Source: Azotobacter vinelandii CA (GTDB taxonomy: Bacteria; Pseudomonadota; Gammaproteobacteria; Pseudomonadales; Pseudomonadaceae). Taken from it: a DNA stretch of 64,000 nt. Shown piece after piece: positions 1 to 9,189 of the stretch (within the stretch, counting starts at the first letter, position 1; each line of letters opens with the position of its first letter). Under the pieces are notes generated by a model, which was not told the DNA's origin, ran no database searches, and worked only from the letters and a program-made list of their open reading frames with translations. The translations under genes were made by a program, and so were the position numbers. The stretch is from NCBI RefSeq assembly GCF_000380335.1, contig NC_021149.1, forward strand, positions 1,550,001 to 1,614,000. The letters run 5' to 3'.

Positions 1-1029
1 GCGTACAAGTGGCTGGTCCGATATGAACAGCAAGGGCGTGCCGGCCTGGCCGACCTTTCCAGGCGCCCCAAGACCAGCCCACACCTGACATCGCCCAGTC
101 TGGAAGCCCGGGTGGTGGAGCTGCGCCAGGCCCATCCGTGCTGGGGTGGACGTAAGCTGAGTCGGCGCTTGCAAGACCTGGGGCATCCAGCCTTGGCGCC
201 AAGCACCATCACCTCTATCCTGCACCGTCACGGACTGATCGATCCCCTGGCCTCAGAAGCGGCCGTGCCCTGGAAACGCTTCGAGCACGCGGCACCCAAC
301 GATCTGTGGCAAATGGATTTCAAAGGGTATTTCCAGACATCCGAAGGCCCCTGTCATCCACTGACCGTGCTGGACGACCACTCGCGTTTCAACCTGGGCC
401 TGCGGGCCTGCGCCTGTCAGCGCCATGGCACCGTGCAGGGTGAACTGATCGGCATCTTCGAGCGCTATGGCTTGCCGGTACGGATCAACACGGACAACGG
501 CGCCCCTTGGGGTGCCTCGCGCCAACCGGGGCAATTGACCGAACTTGCCATCTGGCTGATCCGGTTGGGCATCCGCCTGAGCTTCAGCCGTCCTCGTCAC
601 CCGCAAACCAACGGCAAGGATGAACGCTTTCACCGCTCACTCAAGGCCGAAGTCCTCAATGGCCGCAGCTTCCACACCCTGCACCAGGCCCAGGAAGCCT
701 TCGACAACTGGCGTGTGGTCTACAACCACCAGCGACCCCACGAAGCCCTTCGGATGGTCACGCCTGTCACACGCTACCGAGTCAGCCCACGGACTTATCC
801 TGTACAACTGCCCACCATTGAATACGGGCCGGACGATACCGTGGTGACAGTGAAGGCGCTTGGGGCGATCAGGTTCAAAGGACGCAGCTACAAACTCTCC
901 AATCCACTGCGCGACCAGCCGGTGGCCATCCGTCCGAGCGGCGATACCGACGGCTTATACGACGTGTACTTCGTCCATCACAAGCTGGTGCAGATTGACC
1001 TGCGGGAGTTAGCCAAAACTGACGCATAA
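1..1029 (+). CDS. IS481-family transposase (5' partial)
   Basis: DDE-type transposase that cuts and rejoins the ends of its insertion sequence. The frame is open from base 1 to the TAA at 1027-1029, giving 342 visible codons; the true start lies outside the window. The first 40 codons are the end of a helix-turn-helix region (WLVRYEQQGRAGLADLSRRP). The rve integrase core follows with the catalytic acids visible in LWQMDFKGYF, RINTDNGAPWG and NGKDERFHRSLKAE. A C-terminal beta-rich region ends at LRELAKTDA. The visible part has no frameshift, so the gene may be intact. A GTG at 112 would be an internal start and is not preferred because the frame and the homology extend upstream of it. Confidence 0.9.
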   Translation, partial: AYKWLVRYEQQGRAGLADLSRRPKTSPHLTSPSLEARVVELRQAHPCWGGRKLSRRLQDLGHPALAPSTITSILHRHGLIDPLASEAAVPWKRFEHAAPNDLWQMDFKGYFQTSEGPCHPLTVLDDHSRFNLGLRACACQRHGTVQGELIGIFERYGLPVRINTDNGAPWGASRQPGQLTELAIWLIRLGIRLSFSRPRHPQTNGKDERFHRSLKAEVLNGRSFHTLHQAQEAFDNWRVVYNHQRPHEALRMVTPVTRYRVSPRTYPVQLPTIEYGPDDTVVTVKALGAIRFKGRSYKLSNPLRDQPVAIRPSGDTDGLYDVYFVHHKLVQIDLRELAKTDA

Positions 1030-1080
1030 TCCGTCAACCATGTCCCCGCACATGTGTCCACCATGTCTCCGGTCCGTACA
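1..1080 (+). mobile_element. IS481-family insertion sequence, right part only
   Basis: The window opens inside the transposase gene of an IS481-type element, so the left end is missing. The right end is placed at about 1080. There the strand opposite the gene reads TGTACGGACCGGAGACATGG, a TGT-starting end typical of the family. A related motif (CCATGTCCCCG, then CCATGTCTCCGG) occurs twice between 1038 and 1072, just after the gene, as in many members of this group. No target duplication can be tested because only one end is visible. Confidence 0.75.
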
Positions 1081-1087
1081 TCTGGCC

Positions 1088-1544
1088 AAGAAAAAGTAAC
1101 CCAAAAGAAGGCCACCCCCTCATCCGGCCCTGCGCTTCGCTCCGGGTTCCCTCCCTGCGTCGTCGCTCCAGGGGCACGTCCCGAAAGGCCATCCATGGCC
1201 CTCGGGCCTTTCGCCGCATCCCTGCGGCTCATCCCCTTGCGCGACGACTCCGCTCGGCCTCCTGAAGGGGGCATCCGGCGCGGCCTGACAGGCCGTGCCA
1301 CAGGAAGAGCAAAAGCGCTTTCAGGCAGCTCGGAACCGACTCCCGTTCAGGAGGCCGAGCGCAGGTGTCGCGGAGGGGGACGCGAGGCAGGACGCCGAGC
1401 GAGTCGCGAAGGGACAGGGACGTCCCTTCGCGACGTGCCCCCGGAGCGGCGCCGGAGCGAGGGAACCCCGGCGCAGCCGGGGCCGAATGATCGGGCGCGC
1501 TTTCTCTTTGGTTACTTTCTCTTTCGCGCGAGCAAAGAGAAAGT
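1088..1544. repeat. Non-coding block with nested inverted repeats
   Basis: This stretch between the IS and mtnA has no convincing gene. It is framed by an imperfect inverted repeat: 1088-1112 (around AAAGTAACCCAAAAGAAGGC) pairs with 1499-1524 (GCTTTCTCTTTGGTTACTTT). Inside are two perfect hairpins. TCGCGAAGGGAC (1404-1415) pairs with GTCCCTTCGCGA (1422-1433). ACTTTCTCTTT (1514-1524) pairs with AAAGAGAAAGT (1534-1544). Long open frames on both strands here are rich in Arg, Pro and Gly and look like GC-driven shadows. Blocks with AAAGTAACC-type arms recur in Pseudomonas and related genomes, but I know of no assigned function. Bases 1545-1728 show nothing further. Confidence 0.6.
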
Positions 1545-1705
1545 GACTCGGCCGGGGGGCCGAAACAGGGACTGTCCGGCCCCTCGGCAAGCAGCCGATG
1601 CACCGGATCTGGAGACCACGCCGGAACGGACCAGGCACACAATCTTTCCAGTCCGATATCAGGCGAGCGCTTCATGCGATTGCCCTGCCTCGACAGGCCC
1701 TGGTC

Positions 1706-1734
1706 GAGCACCCTTTCGTTCCGCTCGCTATAAT
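1706..1734 (+). promoter_or_regulatory. Probable sigma-70 promoter of mtnA
   Basis: A perfect -10 hexamer TATAAT lies at 1729-1734, 36 bases before the mtnA start. The -35 region around 1706-1711 is weak and does not match TTGACA well. The call rests on the -10 box and its position. Confidence 0.5.
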
Positions 1735-1770
1735 CCGCCCCTTTTCGTTTCCTGAACTGCGAGGTGTCCC

Positions 1771-2847
1771 ATGCGCGAGCGATTGCTGGCTGCGGAAAAA
1801 ATCAAGGCCATCGAATGGCGGGATGGCACTTTGCATCTGCTCGACCAGCGCCTGCTGCCCCAGGAAGAGCGCTGGCTCTCCTACGATAGCGCGTCGGGCG
1901 TGGCCGGGGCGATCCGCGACATGGTGGTGCGCGGCGCTCCGGCGATCGGCATCAGCGCCGCCTATGGCGTGCTGCTGGGCGCCCGCCGGCGGCTGGCGGC
2001 CGGCGGCGACTGGCGGGCGGCGCTGGAGGAGGATTTCCGGGTGCTGGCCGAATCGCGGCCGACCGCGGTCAATCTGTTCTGGGCGCTGGACCGGATGCGC
2101 GAGCGCCTGGCGCGCTTGAAGGACGGCGAGGACGCGCTGGTCGCGCTGGAGGCCGAGGCTGTGGGCATCCACGAGAGCGATCGCGAGGCCAACCTGACCA
2201 TGGCCCAGCTCGGCCTCGAACTGATCCGCAAGCACAGCGGCAGTCCCCAGGCGCTACTGACCCACTGCAATACCGGCGCGCTGGCCACCGGCGGCTTCGG
2301 CACCGCCCTCGGCGTGATTCGCGCGGCCTGGTTGGAAGGTCTGGTCGACCGGGTCTATGCCGACGAGACCCGGCCCTGGTTGCAGGGCGCACGCCTGACC
2401 GCCTGGGAGCTGGCCGAGGAGGGGATTCCCGTGAGCCTGAATGCGGATGGCGCGGCCGCCCACCTGATGAAGACCAAGGGCATCACCTGGGTGATCGTCG
2501 GCGCCGACCGGATCACCGCCGAGGGCGATGTGGCCAACAAGATCGGCACCTATCAACTGGCGGTGGTGGCCATGCACCATGGAGTGCGCTTCATGGTCGT
2601 GGCGCCCAGTTCCACCATCGACATGTCGCTGCACAGCGGCGAGGATATCCCCATCGAAGAGCGTGACGGGCGCGAGCTGCTGGAGATCGGCGGCAAGCGC
2701 GTGGCTGCCTCGGTGGAGGCGGTCAACCCGGTGTTCGACGTCACGCCGGCCGACCTGATCGATGCCATCGTCACCGAGCGGGGCGTGGTCGAGCGGCCGA
2801 ACGCGGCCAAGATGGCCGAGCTGATGAGCCGCAAGCGGCTGCACTGA
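1771..2847 (+). CDS. mtnA: S-methyl-5-thioribose-1-phosphate isomerase
   Basis: Converts methylthioribose-1-phosphate to methylthioribulose-1-phosphate in the cytoplasmic methionine salvage pathway. The 358-aa product has the usual length and the eIF2B-like fold signatures [15 protein letters not shown] (residues 52-66), [17 protein letters not shown] with the catalytic cysteine at 166, and [19 protein letters not shown] with the catalytic aspartate at 246. The ATG at 1771 follows a GAGGTG ribosome site at 1761-1766. It lies directly before gyrA, which is the established order in Pseudomonas. The other salvage genes are not in this window. Confidence 0.95.
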   Translation: MRERLLAAEKIKAIEWRDGTLHLLDQRLLPQEERWLSYDSASGVAGAIRDMVVRGAPAIGISAAYGVLLGARRRLAAGGDWRAALEEDFRVLAESRPTAVNLFWALDRMRERLARLKDGEDALVALEAEAVGIHESDREANLTMAQLGLELIRKHSGSPQALLTHCNTGALATGGFGTALGVIRAAWLEGLVDRVYADETRPWLQGARLTAWELAEEGIPVSLNADGAAAHLMKTKGITWVIVGADRITAEGDVANKIGTYQLAVVAMHHGVRFMVVAPSSTIDMSLHSGEDIPIEERDGRELLEIGGKRVAASVEAVNPVFDVTPADLIDAIVTERGVVERPNAAKMAELMSRKRLH

Positions 2848-2988
2848 GCAGGCCTCGGCAGGGGCGGGCCGGCGCGGCGTTCCGGCCTCCGCTCGCCGCG
2901 TACGGCGTGCAGCCGGCGGTGGCTCCCCTGTGTTACCATTCCGCGCTTAAACGCAGGACACTGCTGACGTAAAAGGAACCCGGCTTCC

Positions 2989-5721
2989 ATGGGCGAACTG
3001 GCCAAAGAAATCCTCCCGGTCAATATCGAAGACGAGCTGAAACAGTCCTACCTCGACTACGCTATGAGCGTGATCGTCGGACGTGCCCTGCCGGATGCGC
3101 GCGATGGGCTGAAGCCGGTGCATCGCCGCGTGCTGTTCGCCATGAGCGAGCTGGGCAACGACTGGAACAAGCCGTACAAGAAATCCGCCCGCGTGGTCGG
3201 CGACGTCATCGGTAAGTACCACCCGCACGGCGACACTGCGGTGTACGACACCATCGTGCGCATGGCCCAGCCGTTCTCCCTGCGCTACCTGCTGGTCGAC
3301 GGCCAGGGCAACTTCGGCTCGGTGGACGGCGACAACGCCGCGGCCATGCGTTACACCGAAGTGCGCATGGCCAAGCTGGCCCATGAACTGCTCGCCGATC
3401 TGGACAAGGAAACCGTCGACTGGGTGCCCAACTACGACGGCACCGAGCAGATCCCGGCGGTGATGCCGACCAGGATTCCCAACCTGCTGGTCAACGGCTC
3501 GTCGGGCATCGCCGTGGGCATGGCCACCAATATCCCACCGCACAACCTCACCGAGGTGATCGACGGCTGCCTGGCGCTGATCGACGATCCCGAACTGACC
3601 ATCGACCAACTGATGCAGTACATCCCCGGTCCGGATTTCCCCACGGCGGGGATCATCAACGGCCGCGCCGGCATCATCGAGGCCTACCGCACCGGCCGCG
3701 GGCGCATCTACATCCGTGCCCGCGCCGAGATCGAGGATATCGACAAGGTCGGTGGCCGCCAGCAGATCGTCGTCACCGAGCTGCCCTACCAGCTCAACAA
3801 GGCGCGGCTGATCGAGAAGATCGCCGAACTGGTGAAGGAGAAGAAGATCGAGGGCATCACCGAACTGCGCGACGAGTCCGACAAGGACGGCATGCGCGTG
3901 GTAATCGAGCTGCGTCGCGGCGAGGTGCCCGAGGTGGTGCTCAACAACCTCTATGCCCAGACCCAACTGCAGAGCGTGTTCGGCATCAACGTGGTGGCCC
4001 TGGTCGACGGTCAGCCGCGGCTGCTCAACCTCAAGGACATGCTCGAGGTGTTCGTCCGCCACCGCCGTGAGGTGGTGACCCGGCGGACCGTCTACGAGCT
4101 GCGCAAGGCCCGCGAGCGCGGCCACATCCTCGAAGGCCAGGCGGTCGCGCTGTCCAACATCGACCCGGTGATCGAACTGATCAAGGCATCGCCGACTCCG
4201 GCCGAGGCCAAGGAGCGTCTGATCGCCACCGCCTGGGCCTCCAGCGCGGTGGAGGCCATGGTCGAGCGCGCCGGCGCCGATGCCTGCCGTCCGGAGGAGC
4301 TGGGTCCGCAATACGGCCTGCGCGACGGCAAGTATTACCTGTCGCCGGAGCAGGCGCAGGCCATCCTCGACCTGCGTCTGCACCGCCTGACCGGCCTGGA
4401 GCACGAGAAGCTGCTCGCCGAATACCAGGAAATCCTCGGCCAGATCGGCGAACTGATCCGCATCCTCACCAGCCCCGAGCGGCTGTTGGAGGTCATCCGC
4501 GAGGAGCTGGAGAAGATCAAGGCCGAGTTCGGCGATGCGCGGCGCACCGAGATCGTCGCCTCCCAGGTGGATCTGACCATCGCCGACCTGATCACCGAGG
4601 AAGAGCGCGTGGTGACCATCTCCCACGGCGGCTACGCGAAGAGCCAGCCGCTGGCCGCCTACCAGGCCCAGCGCCGCGGCGGCAAAGGCAAGGCGGCCAC
4701 CGGGGTCAAGGACGAGGATTACGTCGAGCACCTGCTGGTCGCCAACAGCCATACCACCCTGCTGCTGTTCTCCAGCAAGGGCAAGGTCTACTGGCTGAAG
4801 ACCTACGAGATTCCCGAGGCGTCGCGCACCTCCCGCGGACGGCCGCTGGTCAACCTGTTGCCGCTGGACGAGGGCGAGGGCATCACCGCCATGCTGCAGG
4901 TCGACCTGGAAGCGCTGCAGCAGCAGAATGGCGCCGACGACGAGCTGGACGAGGCCGAGGGCGCGCTGCTCGAAGGCGAGGTGGTCGAGACCGCCGAGAC
5001 CGAGGAGGTCGAGGGCGAGACCGCCGAGCTGGTCGCCGAGCCCACCGGCGCCTACATCTTCATGGCCACCGCCTTCGGCACCGTGAAGAAGGTGCCGCTG
5101 GTGCAGTTCAGCCGTCCGCGCAAGGCCGGCCTGATCGCCCTGGATCTCGTCGAGGGCGATACCCTGATCGCCGCCGCCACCACCGACGGCGCCAAGGAGG
5201 TCATGCTGTTCTCCGACGCCGGCAAGGTGATCCGTTTCGCCGAGCGCGTGGTGCGCACCATGGGCCGCAATGCCCGTGGTGTGCGCGGCATGAAGCTCGG
5301 CAAGGGCCAGCGGCTGATTTCCATGCTGATCCCCGAATCGGGCGCGCAGATCCTCACCGCTTCCGAGCGCGGCTACGGCAAGCGCACCCCGCTGAGCAAG
5401 TTCCCGCGCCGCGGCCGCGGCGGCCAGGGGGTGATCGCCATGGTCACCAACGAACGCAACGGCGCGCTGATCGGCGCGGTGCAGGTGCGGGAGGGCGAGG
5501 AGATCATGCTGATCTCCGACCAGGGCACCCTGGTGCGCACCCGCGTCGACGAGGTTTCCTCGCTGGGGCGCAACACCCAGGGCGTGATGCTGATCAAGTT
5601 GGCCAGGGACGAGACGCTGGTCGGCCTGGAGCGGGTGCAGGAGCCTTCGGACAACGGCGACGAGCTATTCGACGACGAGGAGACGACTCCGGCGGGCGTG
5701 GCGGAAGGTGGCGAGGATTGA
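2989..5721 (+). CDS. gyrA: DNA gyrase subunit A
   Basis: Breakage-reunion subunit of gyrase; works with GyrB to introduce negative supercoils. 910 aa. The catalytic tyrosine is Tyr122 in [11 protein letters not shown]. The quinolone-resistance region [11 protein letters not shown] carries Thr83 and Asp87, the wild-type residues in Pseudomonas numbering, so no common resistance change is present. The GyrA box is seen as QRRGGKG near residue 562. Residues about 645-685 form a Glu/Asp-rich insert between C-terminal blades, a feature seen in Pseudomonas GyrA. The start ATG follows GGAACC. It sits 141 bp after mtnA, so a separate promoter is likely. Confidence 0.98.
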   Translation: MGELAKEILPVNIEDELKQSYLDYAMSVIVGRALPDARDGLKPVHRRVLFAMSELGNDWNKPYKKSARVVGDVIGKYHPHGDTAVYDTIVRMAQPFSLRYLLVDGQGNFGSVDGDNAAAMRYTEVRMAKLAHELLADLDKETVDWVPNYDGTEQIPAVMPTRIPNLLVNGSSGIAVGMATNIPPHNLTEVIDGCLALIDDPELTIDQLMQYIPGPDFPTAGIINGRAGIIEAYRTGRGRIYIRARAEIEDIDKVGGRQQIVVTELPYQLNKARLIEKIAELVKEKKIEGITELRDESDKDGMRVVIELRRGEVPEVVLNNLYAQTQLQSVFGINVVALVDGQPRLLNLKDMLEVFVRHRREVVTRRTVYELRKARERGHILEGQAVALSNIDPVIELIKASPTPAEAKERLIATAWASSAVEAMVERAGADACRPEELGPQYGLRDGKYYLSPEQAQAILDLRLHRLTGLEHEKLLAEYQEILGQIGELIRILTSPERLLEVIREELEKIKAEFGDARRTEIVASQVDLTIADLITEEERVVTISHGGYAKSQPLAAYQAQRRGGKGKAATGVKDEDYVEHLLVANSHTTLLLFSSKGKVYWLKTYEIPEASRTSRGRPLVNLLPLDEGEGITAMLQVDLEALQQQNGADDELDEAEGALLEGEVVETAETEEVEGETAELVAEPTGAYIFMATAFGTVKKVPLVQFSRPRKAGLIALDLVEGDTLIAAATTDGAKEVMLFSDAGKVIRFAERVVRTMGRNARGVRGMKLGKGQRLISMLIPESGAQILTASERGYGKRTPLSKFPRRGRGGQGVIAMVTNERNGALIGAVQVREGEEIMLISDQGTLVRTRVDEVSSLGRNTQGVMLIKLARDETLVGLERVQEPSDNGDELFDDEETTPAGVAEGGED

Positions 5722-5800
5722 GCGGCGCGGACCGCCCAACGGTATAGACAGTAGGCCGGAGCCCTTGGGTGGCGGCCATCGGTGAACGAGAGAGACAGAC

Positions 5801-6886
5801 GTGAGCAAGCGAGCCTTTAACTTCTGCGCCGGCCCGGCCGCGCTTCCCACCGCGGTGCTCGAGCGCGCCCAGGCCGAATTTCTCGACTGGCAGGGCAAGG
5901 GCCTGTCGGTGATGGAGATGAGCCATCGCAGCGACGAGTACGTGGCCATCGCTGCCAAGGCCGAGCAGGATCTGCGCGATCTGCTGGGTATCCCGTCGAA
6001 CTACAAGGTGCTGTTCCTGCAGGGCGGCGCCAGCCAGCAGTTCGCCGAGATTCCGCTGAACCTGTTGCCCGAGGGTGGCGTCGCCGACTACGTCGACACC
6101 GGCATCTGGTCGCGCAAGTCCATGGAGGAGGCGCGCCGCTTCGGCACCGTCAACGTCGCCGCCAGCGCCAAGGCCTACGACTACTTCGCCCTTCCCGGGC
6201 AGAACGAGTGGCGGCTGTCGAAGGACGCCGCCTACCTGCACTACGCCAGCAACGAGACCATCGGCGGCCTGCAGTTCGACTGGGTGCCGGAGACCGGCGA
6301 GGTGCCGCTGGTGGTGGACATGTCCTCGGACATCCTGTCCCGGCCGATCGATGTGTCGCGGTTCGGCCTGATCTACGCCGGCGCGCAGAAGAACATCGGT
6401 CCCAGCGGCCTGGTGGTGGTGATCGTGCGCGAAGACCTGCTCGGCCGCGCGCGCAGCGTCTGCCCGACCATGCTCGACTACAAGGTCGCCGCCGACAACG
6501 GCTCCATGTACAACACCCCGGCGACCTTCTCCTGGTACCTGTCCGGGCTGGTCTTCGAATGGCTGAAGGAGCAGGGCGGCGTCGAGGCCATGGCGCAGCG
6601 CAACCGTGCCAAGAAGGATCTGCTCTATGGTTTCATCGATGGCAGCGGGTTCTACACCAACCCGATCGCCGTCGACGCCCGCTCCTGGATGAACGTGCCG
6701 TTCCGCCTGGCCGACGAGAAGCTGGACAAGCCCTTCCTCGCCGGCGCCGAGGAGCGCGGCTTGCTCAACCTCAAGGGGCATCGCTCGGTCGGCGGCATGC
6801 GCGCCTCGATCTACAACGCGGTCGGCCTGGACGCGGTGGAAGCTCTGGTGGCCTACATGGCCGAATTCGAGAAGGAGCACGGTTGA
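5801..6886 (+). CDS. serC: Phosphoserine aminotransferase
   Basis: PLP enzyme that makes 3-phosphoserine from 3-phosphohydroxypyruvate for serine synthesis, and the matching phosphorylated intermediate for pyridoxal phosphate. The 361-aa product starts at a GTG at 5801 behind GAGAGA. The N-terminus RAFNFCAGPAALP is characteristic, and the PLP lysine is in YAGAQKNIGPSG. Its stop TGA overlaps the ATG of pheA by one base, which suggests coupled translation. It is the first gene of the compact serC-pheA-hisC-tyrA/aroA-cmk series. Confidence 0.97.
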   Translation: MSKRAFNFCAGPAALPTAVLERAQAEFLDWQGKGLSVMEMSHRSDEYVAIAAKAEQDLRDLLGIPSNYKVLFLQGGASQQFAEIPLNLLPEGGVADYVDTGIWSRKSMEEARRFGTVNVAASAKAYDYFALPGQNEWRLSKDAAYLHYASNETIGGLQFDWVPETGEVPLVVDMSSDILSRPIDVSRFGLIYAGAQKNIGPSGLVVVIVREDLLGRARSVCPTMLDYKVAADNGSMYNTPATFSWYLSGLVFEWLKEQGGVEAMAQRNRAKKDLLYGFIDGSGFYTNPIAVDARSWMNVPFRLADEKLDKPFLAGAEERGLLNLKGHRSVGGMRASIYNAVGLDAVEALVAYMAEFEKEHG

Positions 6887-7983
6887 TGAGCGACCAGGAT
6901 CAGCTCAAGGCTCTGCGCGTACGCATCGACAGCCTCGACGAGAAGATCCTCGAGCTGATCAGCGAGCGTGCGCGCTGCGCCGAGGAAGTGGCGCGGGTGA
7001 AGATGGCCTCGCTCAAGCCCGGCGAGTCGCCGGTGTTCTACCGGCCCGAACGCGAGGCCTGGGTGCTCAGGCACATCATGGAAATCAACAAGGGGCCGCT
7101 GGGCAACGAGGAGGTCGCCCGGCTGTTCCGCGAGATCATGTCCTCCTGTCTGGCCCTGGAACACCCGCTCAAGGTCGCCTACCTCGGTCCGGAAGGCACC
7201 TTCACCCAGGCCGCCGCGCTCAAGCACTTCGGCCATGCGGTGATCAGCCTGCCCATGGCGGCGATCGACGAGGTGTTCCGCGAGGTCGCCGCCGGCGCGG
7301 TCAACTTCGGTGTGGTGCCGGTGGAGAATTCCACCGAGGGGGCGGTCAACCACACCCTGGACAGCTTTCTCGAGCACGACCTGGTGATCTGCGGCGAGGT
7401 GGAGCTGCGCATCCACCATCATCTGCTGGTCGGCGAAAACACCAGGACCGACAAGATTTCGCGCATCTATTCCCATGCCCAGTCGCTGGCGCAATGCCGC
7501 AAGTGGCTGGATGCGCACTACCCGAGCGTCGAGCGCGTGGCGCTGTCGAGCAACGCCGACGCGGCCCGCCGGGTGAAGAGCGAATGGAACAGCGCGGCTA
7601 TCGCCGGCGACATGGCGGCCCAGCTCTACGGCCTGACCAAGCTCGCCGAAAAGATCGAGGATCGTCCGGACAATTCCACGCGCTTTCTGATCATCGGCAA
7701 CCAGGAAGTGCCGCCGATCGGTGACGACAAGACCTCGATCATCGTCTCGATGAACAACAAGCCCGGGGCCCTGCATGCGCTCCTGATGCCCTTCCACGAG
7801 AACGGTATCGACCTGACCCGCATCGAGACCCGTCCTTCGCGCAGCGGCAAATGGACCTACGTGTTCTTCATCGACTTCGTCGGTCACCGCCACGACCCGC
7901 TGGTCAAGAGCGTGCTGGAGCGGCTCAGCCAGGAGGTCGTGGCGCTCAAGGTGCTCGGTTCCTATCCCAAGGCAGTACTGTGA
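6886..7983 (+). CDS. pheA: Bifunctional chorismate mutase / prephenate dehydratase (P-protein)
   Basis: Converts chorismate to prephenate and then phenylpyruvate in phenylalanine synthesis. 365 aa, the usual Pseudomonas length. Domains in order: AroQ-type chorismate mutase (about 1-90, LRVRIDSLDEKILELISERA), prephenate dehydratase (about 95-270, with GPEGTFTQAA and ENSTEGAVNHTLD), and a C-terminal ACT domain (about 280-355, NKPGALHALL and ETRPSR) that in this family binds phenylalanine for feedback inhibition. The ATG at 6886 overlaps the serC stop. The same frame stays open far upstream, but those codons lie inside serC and show no homology. Confidence 0.97.
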   Translation: MSDQDQLKALRVRIDSLDEKILELISERARCAEEVARVKMASLKPGESPVFYRPEREAWVLRHIMEINKGPLGNEEVARLFREIMSSCLALEHPLKVAYLGPEGTFTQAAALKHFGHAVISLPMAAIDEVFREVAAGAVNFGVVPVENSTEGAVNHTLDSFLEHDLVICGEVELRIHHHLLVGENTRTDKISRIYSHAQSLAQCRKWLDAHYPSVERVALSSNADAARRVKSEWNSAAIAGDMAAQLYGLTKLAEKIEDRPDNSTRFLIIGNQEVPPIGDDKTSIIVSMNNKPGALHALLMPFHENGIDLTRIETRPSRSGKWTYVFFIDFVGHRHDPLVKSVLERLSQEVVALKVLGSYPKAVL

Positions 7984-8076
7984 TTGCGGCCGCCGCGCGC
8001 GCCCGGGAACCGGCCATCGGCGTACCGCTGTCCGGCCGGCCACGCAGTTCGCGGTTTCATGCTCGAGGCTTGATTC

Positions 8077-9189
8077 ATGACCTGTGATTTCCTCGCCCTG
8101 GCCGTGCCGGGCGTGCAGAAGCTGTTTCCCTACGTGCCGGGCAAGCCGGTGGATGAACTGGCGCGCGAGCTGGATCTCGATCCGGCCGGCATCGTCAAGC
8201 TGGCCAGCAACGAGAACCCGCTCGGTCCGAGCCCCAGGGTGCTGGAGGCGCTCCGCGGCGAACTGGCGGAACTGACCCGCTATCCCGACGGCAGCGGCTA
8301 CCTGCTCAAGGCCAGGCTGGCCGAGCGCTGCGGCGTGGCGACCGCGCAGATCACCCTGGGTAACGGCTCCAACGACATTCTCGATCTGGTCGCCCGCGCC
8401 TGGCTGGCGCCCGGATTCAACGCGGTGTTCAGCGAGCACGCCTTCGCCGTCTACCCGATCTCCACCCAGGCGGTGGGCGCCGAGGGGCGGGCGGTGCCGG
8501 CGAAGGACTACGGTCATGACCTGGAGGCGATGCTGGCCGCCATCGACACCGATACCCGCGTGGTGTTCCTCGCCAATCCCAACAACCCGACCGGCACCTG
8601 GTTCGGTCCGGATGCTTTGGAGCGCTTCCTCGCCCGGGTGCCGGCGCAGGTGCTGGTAGTTCTCGACGAGGCCTACATCGAGTACGCGTCGGGCGACGAT
8701 CTGCCCGACGGGCTCCGCTATCTGGCCCGTTATCCGAACCTGCTGGTTTCGCGCACCTTCTCCAAGGCCTATGGCCTGGCCGCCCTGCGCGTCGGTTACG
8801 CCGTATCCGCGCCCGAGGTGGCGGCCGTGCTGAACCGCGTGCGCCAGCCGTTCAACGTCAACAGCCTGGCCCTGGCCGCCGCCTGCGCCGCGCTGGAGGA
8901 TGCCGCGTACCTGGCCGAAGGCCGGCGCATCAACGATGCGGGCATGGCTCAACTGGAGGCCGGGCTGAGCGGGCTCGACCTGTCCTGGATTCCCAGCAAG
9001 GGCAACTTCATCGCCGTCGATTTCGGCCGCGATGCCGCGCCGATCAACGCGGCATTGCTGCGCGAAGGGGTCATAGTGCGTCCAGTGGCCGGTTATGGCA
9101 TGCCGACCTTCCTGCGGGTATCCATCGGTCTGCCGGAAGAGAACGCCCGCTTCCTGGCGGCGCTGCAGAAGGTTCTCGCCAGTGTCTGA
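8077..9189 (+). CDS. hisC: Histidinol-phosphate / aromatic aminotransferase
   Basis: Class I/II PLP aminotransferase of 370 aa. Motifs: LASNENPLGPSP, LGNGSNDILDLVARAWL, ANPNNPTG, VVLDEAYIEYA, and the PLP lysine in SRTFSKAYGLAALRVGY. Its position between pheA and the tyrA-aroA fusion matches the second hisC copy (hisC2) of Pseudomonas. In that setting it is thought to act on aromatic oxo acids or prephenate as well as, or instead of, histidinol phosphate; the sequence alone does not settle the substrate. ATG at 8077 after a weak GAGG at 8064-8067. The 93-bp gap after pheA shows no clear terminator. Confidence 0.93.
   Translation: MTCDFLALAVPGVQKLFPYVPGKPVDELARELDLDPAGIVKLASNENPLGPSPRVLEALRGELAELTRYPDGSGYLLKARLAERCGVATAQITLGNGSNDILDLVARAWLAPGFNAVFSEHAFAVYPISTQAVGAEGRAVPAKDYGHDLEAMLAAIDTDTRVVFLANPNNPTGTWFGPDALERFLARVPAQVLVVLDEAYIEYASGDDLPDGLRYLARYPNLLVSRTFSKAYGLAALRVGYAVSAPEVAAVLNRVRQPFNVNSLALAAACAALEDAAYLAEGRRINDAGMAQLEAGLSGLDLSWIPSKGNFIAVDFGRDAAPINAALLREGVIVRPVAGYGMPTFLRVSIGLPEENARFLAALQKVLASV

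Noticed and set aside
1054-1755. Open frames across the inverted-repeat block
   Set aside because: Arg/Pro/Gly-rich frames on both strands with no homology; better explained by GC-rich repeats.
3199-3270. Quinolone-resistance change in GyrA
   Set aside because: Codons 83 and 87 read Thr and Asp, the wild-type residues in Pseudomonas.
2947-4752. 601-codon minus-strand frame opposite gyrA
   Set aside because: Antisense shadow of gyrA caused by GC-rich third positions; composition is Leu/Gly/Asp/His-biased with no motif.
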